Shown one piece after another: positions 37,496-44,328 of a DNA stretch of 45,978 nucleotides; positions within the stretch are counted from its first letter, which is position 1, and the number at the start of each line of letters is the position of its first letter. The DNA is from UBA3210 sp963623095 (GTDB taxonomy: Bacteria > Bacillota_I > Bacilli_A > RFN20 > CAG-449). The stretch covers positions 1-45,978 of the forward strand of contig CAVFKD010000010.1 of NCBI GenBank assembly GCA_963623095.1. Direction: 5' to 3'. The notes beneath the pieces were generated by a model. It was not told the DNA's origin. It saw nothing but the letters and a program-made list of their open reading frames with translations, and made no database searches. Both the position numbers and the translations under genes were made by a program.

Positions 37496-38995
37496 ATGAA
37501 AAATTTAAAATATATCAAAGATACTTTAAAAGAAGTAGAATTATTAGGCCAAATCGAATCAAAATTAAATTTTGATAACCAAGTCAATGTTCCTAAAAAT
37601 GGACATGATTTAGCGTCTGACCAAATTGGTTATATCGATAATAAAATATATGAATTACTTCATGGAAAATCATATGAACTTGCGATAATTGAAGCTTATA
37701 AAAATATCGATAGTTATGAAGAATATGATCAAATACTAGTTAAGAATCTTTATAAAGATTATTTAAAGAATAAAAATGTTTCTAGTGAATTATCTTCTTC
37801 ATATTTAAAAGCGACTAATAAAGCATTTTCAAATTGGTTAACTTGTAAAGAAAATAAAGATTATGCATCTTTTTATCCTTATTTTGAAGAAGTAGTTAAA
37901 TTGACTAAAGAAACCCTTAAAACAAGAGAGAATTTAAAACCTACTTTATATGATACTATCTTAGATGATTATGAAAAAGGTAGTTCAATCGCTAAATTAG
38001 ATGAATTCTTTTCATTAATTAAAAAAGAACTTTTACCACTTATTGAAAAGATTAAAAATTCTAATAAAGTAATTAAATCTGATTTCTTACACACAAATAT
38101 TTCAATTGAAAGACAAAAGAAATTTTCACAATATTTATTATCTTTAGAAAATCATTCTTCATCTTATTTAGTATTTTTAACTTCTGAACATCCTTTTACA
38201 TCAGGATTTGGTAAAGGGGATGAAAGAATCACAACTCATTTTTATGAAAATGATTTCTTTTCCAATGTTTATTCAACCCTTCATGAAGGTGGACATGCTT
38301 TATTTGATCAAAATGAACCTTCTATATACGATCAATATTTTATCTCTGGACATATGACTATGGCAATGCATGAATGCATGTCAAGATTTTATGAAAATAT
38401 GATTGGTAGAAGTAAAGAATTTACTAAATTAATTTATCCTACTTTAATTTCTCAAATTCCTGAATTTAAAGGCGTTAGTGAAGAAGAAATTTATCAAGCT
38501 ATCAATATTGCCACTCCAAGTTTAGTTCGTACTGAAGCGGATGAACTTACTTATCCAATCCATATCTTAATTAGATATGAAATGGAAAAAGAATTTATTA
38601 ATAAAGAAGTAGATTTTTCTACTTTAAATAAAAAATGGAATAAATTATATAAAGATTATTTAGGTATTGATGTACCTGATGATAAATTAGGTATTTTACA
38701 AGATGTCCATTGGTGTGATACATATGGATATTTCCCTTCTTATGCCCTTGGTAGCGCATATGCTGCTCAAATATATCATTATATGAATACCAAATTTGAT
38801 GTATCTAAAGCTATTGAAGAAGGAAATATTAAATTAATTAATGATTTTTTAATTAACAATGTATTCCCATATGCTTCAATAATGGAACCAGATGCATGGA
38901 TTAAAAAAGTAACTGATGAAGAATTTAATCCTCATTATTATATTTCTTATTTAAAAGAAAAATTTTCTTCATTGTATAATATTGATGGAGAATAA
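37496..38995 (+). CDS. M32 family metallocarboxypeptidase (Taq type)
   Basis: 499 aa. Cytosolic Zn2+ (or Co2+) enzyme that trims C-terminal residues from peptides. Zinc ligands HEGGH lie at residues 263-267. The third ligand falls in HECMSR at 292-297, a close match to the family's HESQSR. Other family marks are HPFTSGFGKGDERITTHF and the VRTEADELTYPIHILIRYE segment. The DVHWCDTYGYFPSYALGSAYAAQ near the C-terminus is also typical. AGGAG precedes the ATG. The gene has close spacing on both sides (9 nt after uvrC, 1 nt before the next start), so it is cotranscribed. Peptide turnover is its likely role. Confidence 0.94.
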   Translation: MKNLKYIKDTLKEVELLGQIESKLNFDNQVNVPKNGHDLASDQIGYIDNKIYELLHGKSYELAIIEAYKNIDSYEEYDQILVKNLYKDYLKNKNVSSELSSSYLKATNKAFSNWLTCKENKDYASFYPYFEEVVKLTKETLKTRENLKPTLYDTILDDYEKGSSIAKLDEFFSLIKKELLPLIEKIKNSNKVIKSDFLHTNISIERQKKFSQYLLSLENHSSSYLVFLTSEHPFTSGFGKGDERITTHFYENDFFSNVYSTLHEGGHALFDQNEPSIYDQYFISGHMTMAMHECMSRFYENMIGRSKEFTKLIYPTLISQIPEFKGVSEEEIYQAINIATPSLVRTEADELTYPIHILIRYEMEKEFINKEVDFSTLNKKWNKLYKDYLGIDVPDDKLGILQDVHWCDTYGYFPSYALGSAYAAQIYHYMNTKFDVSKAIEEGNIKLINDFLINNVFPYASIMEPDAWIKKVTDEEFNPHYYISYLKEKFSSLYNIDGE

Positions 38996-38996
38996 T

Positions 38997-39260
38997 ATGG
39001 AATTAGATGAAATAAGAAAAAATATTAATAAAGTTGATGCTTCTATCGCATCTTTATTTGAAGAAAGAATGCATTTAGTTGAAGANNNNNNNNNNGAACA
39101 TAACTTACCAATTTTTGATGAAAAAAGAGAACTTGAAGTACTTGAAAATAATTTATCTTTAATCAAAGATGAAAAATTAAAAAAATACTTCAAAGAATTT
39201 TTAATTGATATGATGAATGTTTCTAAAGAATATCAAAAAGAGATATTAGAAAGGAACTAG
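38997..39260 (+). CDS. Chorismate mutase, AroQ type, interrupted by a 10-N gap
   Basis: About 88 aa or slightly more. It converts chorismate to prephenate, on the way to Phe and Tyr. ATG 38997 is chosen because GGAG lies 6 nt upstream; in-frame TTG and ATG codons just before it lie in the previous gene. The fold marks are the opening ELDEIRKNINKVDASIASLFEERM, including the catalytic Arg of AroQ helix 1, and LPIFDEKRELEVLEN. The gap removes part of the link to helix 2, which holds a key Lys. Typical family spacing suggests about three more codons than the 10 N allow (about 19 nt). DAHP synthase starts 4 nt downstream. Confidence 0.88.
   Translation: MELDEIRKNINKVDASIASLFEERMHLVEXXXXEHNLPIFDEKRELEVLENNLSLIKDEKLKKYFKEFLIDMMNVSKEYQKEILERN
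39086..39095. other. Assembly gap (10 N) inside the chorismate mutase gene
   Basis: The frame is the same on both sides for any true length of 3n+1. Comparison with typical AroQ spacing suggests about 19 missing bases, not 10. Confidence 0.85.
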
Positions 39261-39264
39261 TTAT

Positions 39265-40308
39265 ATGATGAATATGATATTTAAAGCAAGCTTACCTTCA
39301 CCAGAAGAAATAAAAGCGCTTGTACCTTTAGATGATAAATATAAAGCTATTAAAGAAAAAAATGATAAAGAAGTCCAAGATATTATTTTAGGTAAATCAA
39401 AAAAATTACTTTTAATTATTGGTCCTTGCTCCGCGGATAATGAAAAAGCCGTGATAGAATATATTTCTCATTTAAGAAAGATTCAAGATAAGGTGGAAGA
39501 TGTAATTAAAATCGTTCCACGTATTTATACCAATAAACCAAGAACTACAGGAGATGGATATAAAGGAATGTTACATCAACCAGATCCTTTAGGTGTACCT
39601 GATATGAAAAAAGGTATTATTGCGATTAGACATATGCATATGCGCGCATTAGTTGAATATGGTTTTTCCTGCGCGGATGAAATGTTATATCCAGAAAACC
39701 ATGTATTTTTAGATGATTTATTATCTTATGTCGCGGTTGGAGCAAGAAGTGTAGAAAACCAACAACATCGTTTAGTCGCTTCTGGATTAGATATTCCAGT
39801 TGGAATGAAAAATCCTACTGGAGGAGATGAAGTAGTTATGATGAATTCTATTTTAGCTTCTTCTCATCCTCATACCTTTATTTACCGTAATAATGAAGTA
39901 GAATCAAAAGGTAATTTATTAACTCATGCGATAGTAAGAGGCTATGTTGATAAACATGGTGTTAATCATCCTAATTATCATTATGAAGAATTAATGTATA
40001 TTTGTTCTTTATTTGATAAATATAATTTACCTAATAAAGCATTGATTGTTGATTGCAATCATTGCAATTCCAATAAGAATTATATTGAACAAATTAGAAT
40101 CGCTCATGAAGTATTAGAATCAACTAATAATAATCCAAAAATCTTTGATATGGTTAAAGGATTAATGATTGAATCTTATTTAGTTGATGGTAATCAAAAA
40201 GCTGAAGAAGGAATCTATGGTAAATCAATTACTGATCCTTGCTTAGGCATTGAAAAAACAGAAAAATTAATTTTAGATATCGCAGAATTTAGAAGAAAAC
40301 AAATTTAA
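39265..40308 (+). CDS. aroF: DAHP synthase, class I alpha (AroF/G/H type)
   Basis: 347 aa. It condenses PEP and erythrose 4-phosphate, the first step to chorismate. Marks: LLIIGPCSADN, the PRIYTNKPRTTGDGYKG core, QQHRLVASGLDIPVGMKNPTGG, DCNHCNSNKN and the C-terminal SITDPCLGIE metal-ligand strand. These place it in the E. coli AroF/G/H group, not the short I-beta group with fused chorismate mutase that is common in Bacillus. AAGGAA gives the ribosome site; the ATG at 39268 is an equal alternative. With chorismate mutase just upstream, the pair controls entry to and exit from the pathway to Phe/Tyr. Feedback type is not readable from sequence. Confidence 0.95.
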   Translation: MMNMIFKASLPSPEEIKALVPLDDKYKAIKEKNDKEVQDIILGKSKKLLLIIGPCSADNEKAVIEYISHLRKIQDKVEDVIKIVPRIYTNKPRTTGDGYKGMLHQPDPLGVPDMKKGIIAIRHMHMRALVEYGFSCADEMLYPENHVFLDDLLSYVAVGARSVENQQHRLVASGLDIPVGMKNPTGGDEVVMMNSILASSHPHTFIYRNNEVESKGNLLTHAIVRGYVDKHGVNHPNYHYEELMYICSLFDKYNLPNKALIVDCNHCNSNKNYIEQIRIAHEVLESTNNNPKIFDMVKGLMIESYLVDGNQKAEEGIYGKSITDPCLGIEKTEKLILDIAEFRRKQI

Positions 40309-40328
40309 TTTCGAAAGGAGAATTAAAA

Positions 40329-42305
40329 ATGGACAATTTAGAAAGAATGAAGACTTTAGTTAGCTTACTTAATAAAGCAGCTTATGATTATTATGTAAGT
40401 GATAATCCAACTATGTCTGATGATGAATATGATAAGTTATATCGTGAATTAGTAGTCCTTGAATCGATGTATCCAGATCATATTGAAGTTAATTCTCCAA
40501 CTCAAAGAGTCGCGGATAAAGTATTAGATAAATTTGATAAGATTACTCACAATGTTAAAATGATGTCCATTGATGATGTTTTTAATGTTGAAGAAGTAAA
40601 AAAGTTTGATTTAGATATTAGAAAGATTATTTCTAATCCTACTTATAACTGCGAATTAAAAATTGATGGATTATCAGTTTCTTGTATTTATGAAAAAGGT
40701 GTCTTAAAAGTTGCTTCCACAAGAGGTAATGGTACTACAGGTGAAATTATTACATCCAATGCCAAAGCGATTAATTCAATTCCTTTAAAATTGAATAAGC
40801 CACTTGATATTGAAGTTCGTGGTGAAATCTTTATGCCTAAAAAATCTCTTGAAAAGGTTAATAAAGAAAGAGATGAAGAAGGCTTGGCATTGTTTGCGAA
40901 TTGTCGTAATGCCGCGAGTGGAACTATTAAATCATTAGATAGCAAAGTAGTTTCTAAAAGAGGACTTGATAATTTCATGTATCAAATTATCGGTTTAAAT
41001 TCTTTAAAACAAGATGAAGTATTAACTTATTTAAATGAATTAGGCTTTAAAGTAAATCCAAATGGTAAGAAATGTGAAACAATCGATGAAGTCATTTCTT
41101 ATATTTCATATTGGAGAGAACATAAAGATGATCTTCCTTATCCAATTGATGGAATTGTTGTTAAAGTTAATCAAAGAGAAGATTATGATGCGATTGGTTA
41201 TACTATTAAATGCCCAAAATGGTGTATTGCTTATAAATATCCTGCCGAAGTTGGAACAAGTATTTTAAGAAAGATTGTTTTCCAAGTAGGTAGAACTGGT
41301 ACAATTACTCCTGTCGCAGAATTTGATCCTGTATTTATTTCAGGAACTAGTGTTTCAAGAGCGACCCTTCATAATGAAGATTATATTAAATTAAGAGATA
41401 TTCGTTTAGAAGATACAATTAAGGTTAGAAAATCAGGAGAAATTATTCCAGAAGTATTTGAAGTAGATTTATCAAAAAGACCTTCAGATTCTTCTCCATT
41501 CCACATGATTGAATTTTGCCCAATTTGTCATTCTAAATTAGTAAGAAAAGACAATGAGGCGGATTATTATTGCTTAAATGAAGATTGCCAAGCAAGAAAA
41601 GTTAATTCATTAATTCATTTCGCAAGTAAGAATGCGATGAATATTGAATCTCTTGGAGGTTCTATTATTCAAAAATTATTTGATTTAGGATTAATTAAAG
41701 ATATTCCATCTATTTACCATTTACATGAACATCAACAAGAATTAATTAACCTTGATAAAATGGGTGAAAAGAGTGTTGAAAATCTTTTATCAAGCATTGA
41801 TATATCTAAGAATATGAATCTAGATAAATTATTATTTGGTTTAGGTATTAAAAATGTAGGTGCAAAAGTTGCAACATTATTATGTGATAAATATCCTTCA
41901 ATTTACGAACTTGAAAACGCAAAATACGAAGATATTTTATCTATACCAGATGTAGGAGAAATAATCGCTCAAAGCGTTGTTGATTATTTTAAAAGTGAAA
42001 ATAATATTAAGATGATCAATGAATTAAAAGATCTTGGTCTAAACATGTATTTTAAGAAAAAAGATATGGTCAATGGAGCTTTCGCTCATAAGATTGTTGT
42101 TTTAACTGGTACTTTATCTTCAATGGGTAGAAATGAAGCAAAAGATAAAATTGAATCTCTTGGAGGAACAGTTACTAACTCAGTATCTAAAAAGACTGAT
42201 ATTCTTATCGCTGGTGAAGCTGCAGGTAGTAAATTAACTAAAGCTATTGAATTAGGAATTAAAATTCTTAATGAAAAAGAATTCTTAGAAATGATTAAAG
42301 AGTAG
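40329..42305 (+). CDS. ligA: NAD+-dependent DNA ligase
   Basis: 658 aa, usual length. It seals nicks in replication and repair with NAD+. Domains: Ia with YDYYVSDNPTMSDDEYDKLY (NMN binding); adenylation with the AMP-accepting Lys111 in KIDG, and RGEIF and PIDGIVVKV; the OB fold (VGRTGTITPVAEFDPV); a four-Cys zinc finger (CPIC ... CLNEDC); the HhH domain with VGEKSVENLL-like motifs; and a C-terminal BRCT domain from about residue 580 (KIVVLTGTLSSMGR). AAAGGAG precedes the ATG. It closes the mutS2-uvrC-aromatic run, with its stop inside the terminator stem. Confidence 0.98.
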   Translation: MDNLERMKTLVSLLNKAAYDYYVSDNPTMSDDEYDKLYRELVVLESMYPDHIEVNSPTQRVADKVLDKFDKITHNVKMMSIDDVFNVEEVKKFDLDIRKIISNPTYNCELKIDGLSVSCIYEKGVLKVASTRGNGTTGEIITSNAKAINSIPLKLNKPLDIEVRGEIFMPKKSLEKVNKERDEEGLALFANCRNAASGTIKSLDSKVVSKRGLDNFMYQIIGLNSLKQDEVLTYLNELGFKVNPNGKKCETIDEVISYISYWREHKDDLPYPIDGIVVKVNQREDYDAIGYTIKCPKWCIAYKYPAEVGTSILRKIVFQVGRTGTITPVAEFDPVFISGTSVSRATLHNEDYIKLRDIRLEDTIKVRKSGEIIPEVFEVDLSKRPSDSSPFHMIEFCPICHSKLVRKDNEADYYCLNEDCQARKVNSLIHFASKNAMNIESLGGSIIQKLFDLGLIKDIPSIYHLHEHQQELINLDKMGEKSVENLLSSIDISKNMNLDKLLFGLGIKNVGAKVATLLCDKYPSIYELENAKYEDILSIPDVGEIIAQSVVDYFKSENNIKMINELKDLGLNMYFKKKDMVNGAFAHKIVVLTGTLSSMGRNEAKDKIESLGGTVTNSVSKKTDILIAGEAAGSKLTKAIELGIKILNEKEFLEMIKE

Positions 42306-42328
42306 AAATTAATTTTTCTACTTTTTTC
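42301..42328 (+). terminator. Terminator overlapping the ligA stop
   Basis: 8-bp stem AGTAGAAA/TTTCTACT (42301-42308 with 42315-42322), 6-nt loop, T run 42322-42327. The TAG stop lies in the 5' arm. Confidence 0.85.
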
Positions 42329-42359
42329 TTGACCTAAAGTTAACTTTATCTTTTATAGT
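42329..42359 (+). promoter_or_regulatory. Promoter of the RibD-C-like gene
   Basis: TTGACC (42329-42334) and TATAGT (42354-42359) with a 19-nt spacer, slightly long. It starts just after the ligA terminator and lies 24 nt before the next ATG. Confidence 0.5.
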
Positions 42360-42383
42360 ATTTTTGTATAGGAGCGATTTAAA

Positions 42384-43067
42384 ATGGAAAATATAAAAGT
42401 TTATTGTCACATGTATCTTTCTATTGATGGAAAGAGTGTTGGTGAATTTATGAATGAAGATTTTAATGAAATATCAGGAAATTTTTATGATGATCAAATC
42501 TTTCAAATGGGTAATACAATGGCTAATGGTAAACTTACATGGTTAGATGAAGATTTAAAAAATAAAATATCTTTAGAAGATTATAAAATTGAAGAATCAT
42601 TAGATGATTATATTATTAAAGATGATTATTATCATTTTATTTATGATCGTACAGGAGAAAGCTATTTTAAATCAAATAAAAACTTTTATGGAGGTAAATT
42701 AATGCAAATAGTAATGGTATTAACTCCAAATGTTGATAAAAGATATTTATCTTATTTAAAATCAGTTAATATTTCTTATATTATCTGTCCAAGTGATGAT
42801 TATATTAAAACTTCTTTAATTAAAGCACGTGATAAATTCGGTATTAAAGATTTTGTTTTAACCGGTGGAGCATTAATAAATGGAGGTTTCTTTAAAGAAG
42901 ATTTAATAGATGTTTTATCTTTAGTTATTTCTCCAAATATTGATGGAGAAAAGCAAAATAAAGCCTTTATTGAAATTGATAAATACAAAACTAATAACTT
43001 TAAATTTGAAAAAGCTATACCTCTTGGCGATGGAGGAGTAAGTCTTATTTTCAATAAAAACTACTAA
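42384..43067 (+). CDS. RibD C-terminal / dihydrofolate-reductase-like NADPH reductase
   Basis: 227 aa, with no deaminase domain. The N-terminus (IKVYCHMYLSIDGKSVGEF) fits the first strand and substrate loop of the RibD_C fold. GIKDFVLTGGALINGGFFKEDLIDVLSLVISP near residues 150-185 is the usual NADPH-loop and dimer segment (GGA.L...LL...D.L.L.I.P). A few such proteins are pyrimidine reductases for riboflavin; many others have unknown substrates, and no rib gene is near. AGGAG precedes the ATG. The promoter and terminator show a one-gene unit. I am sure of the fold family but not of the reaction. Confidence 0.88.
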   Translation: MENIKVYCHMYLSIDGKSVGEFMNEDFNEISGNFYDDQIFQMGNTMANGKLTWLDEDLKNKISLEDYKIEESLDDYIIKDDYYHFIYDRTGESYFKSNKNFYGGKLMQIVMVLTPNVDKRYLSYLKSVNISYIICPSDDYIKTSLIKARDKFGIKDFVLTGGALINGGFFKEDLIDVLSLVISPNIDGEKQNKAFIEIDKYKTNNFKFEKAIPLGDGGVSLIFNKNY

Positions 43068-43092
43068 TTGGAGTTTTTTACTCCAATTTTTT
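43066..43092 (+). terminator. Terminator after the RibD-C-like gene
   Basis: Perfect 9-bp stem AATTGGAGT/ACTCCAATT (43066-43074 with 43080-43088), TTTTT loop, T run to 43092. Confidence 0.9.
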
Positions 43093-43185
43093 AGTTTTAA
43101 ATTTAATTATCGATAAAAATATATCAATATATAAATTTAAAGAGTATGATTAAATTTGTAAATATTATTTATAGGAGGTAGTTAT

Positions 43186-44262
43186 ATGCTTTTTAATATT
43201 TATGGCTCCTACTCCTTAATGCAACTACTTGGTTGGGTTTTAGTTTTCGTGGGCTTAATCGTCTGTAATGAGATCGCGAGAAGAACTAAAATTGGAGGAT
43301 GTGTCTTTTTCTTAGGCATACCTGGAGCATTAACAATTTATTTTATTGTTTTAACAATTTGGGGTCACGCAGATCCTACTTCTTGGGCTGCAAGTAACTG
43401 GACATTCACAAAGATGAATTCTTGGTTCCATTACGCAAAATTATATGCAGCGACTGCAGGATGTATTGGATTTATGATGATCAAATACCAATGGGGTATT
43501 GGTAAATGTCATTGGTTCAAACCTTTCCCATTCTTAATTGTCGCGATTAATATTTTAATCGCATGCGCATCTGATTTTGAATCCGGTATTAAAGGTGCTT
43601 TAGCTTCAACTGATGGAAGCGGTGCTGGATGGTGGTTATCATCTGAAGGCGTATGGCTTTATGGAGGTTGGTGGAACTGGGTCAATGGTATTGCAGGTTT
43701 AATCAACATCGCATGTATGACAGGCTGGTGGGGAATTTATTCTTCAAAGAAAAAACAAGATATGTTATGGCCTGATATGACATTTGTTTATATCATTGCT
43801 TATGATATTTGGAACTTTGAATACACATACAACAATTTACCAACTCACGCTTGGTATTGTGGTCTTGCATTATTACTCGCACCAACATTCGCAAACTTCT
43901 TCTGGAACAAAGGTGGATGGATTCAAAATAGAGCGAATACTCTTGCAATTTGGTGTATGTTTGCGCAAGTTGTTCCTTATTTCCAAGATCAAGAACCATT
44001 TAGCGTTGTTACATCTGTCTATGGAGATGGAGCAACAATTGCAACTGCAACAGGAGCAAGTGCACCAACAAGCGCTAACCCTACAATGCAAGGTGTTATT
44101 GCCGTATTAGCGATTATCGCAAATGTTCTTGCTTTAACTGCAATTATTAGAAGAGCGATTCTTACAAAAACTAATCCATATAAAAATGAAATCTTTACTG
44201 ATCAAAAAGATTTTAAAGAAGCAATGGATAGAGTTGAAGAACCTTCTGAAGCAAATGCATAA
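43186..44262 (+). CDS. Trp-rich polytopic membrane protein, probably DUF5692
   Basis: 358 aa. About eight to ten TM segments can be traced, starting at LLGWVLVFVGLIVCNEIAR and ending near residue 335. A soluble, acidic C-terminal tail follows. It has 21 Trp (about 6%), all from TGG, in patches such as GAGWW, GGWWNWVNG and TGWWG. The pattern matches what I recall of DUF5692, an uncharacterised family of gut Bacillota; this needs a profile search. Codons end in C and use GCA, ATC, AAC and TTC more than the repeat operon does, which suggests high expression. GGAGG precedes the ATG, and it stands alone with its own terminator. No transport substrate can be named. Confidence 0.75.
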   Translation: MLFNIYGSYSLMQLLGWVLVFVGLIVCNEIARRTKIGGCVFFLGIPGALTIYFIVLTIWGHADPTSWAASNWTFTKMNSWFHYAKLYAATAGCIGFMMIKYQWGIGKCHWFKPFPFLIVAINILIACASDFESGIKGALASTDGSGAGWWLSSEGVWLYGGWWNWVNGIAGLINIACMTGWWGIYSSKKKQDMLWPDMTFVYIIAYDIWNFEYTYNNLPTHAWYCGLALLLAPTFANFFWNKGGWIQNRANTLAIWCMFAQVVPYFQDQEPFSVVTSVYGDGATIATATGASAPTSANPTMQGVIAVLAIIANVLALTAIIRRAILTKTNPYKNEIFTDQKDFKEAMDRVEEPSEANA

Positions 44263-44269
44263 TTATACT

Positions 44270-44294
44270 GAGGTAGAGAAATCTACCTCTTTTT
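44270..44294 (+). terminator. Terminator after the DUF5692-like gene
   Basis: 8-bp stem GAGGTAGA/TCTACCTC closed by a GAAA tetraloop, then TTTTT. Confidence 0.9.
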
Positions 44295-44304
44295 ATTTGA
44301 AATT

Positions 44305-44313
44305 TGATATAAT
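44305..44313 (+). promoter_or_regulatory. Extended -10 promoter (TGA-TATAAT) of the GH2 gene
   Basis: Same TGA-TATAAT form as upstream of pfp. The start would be near 44320, only about 10 nt before the ATG at 44329, so the leader would be very short. Confidence 0.45.
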
Positions 44314-44328
44314 AATTTTGGTGATAAA

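Noticed and set aside
43784..44110. Overlapping frames within the DUF5692-like gene
   Set aside because: They lack ribosome sites and have low-complexity products; they are shadows of the real gene.
43186..44262. TGA read as Trp (Mycoplasma code)
   Set aside because: All 21 Trp codons here, and those checked elsewhere, are TGG, and no gene is interrupted by in-frame TGA.
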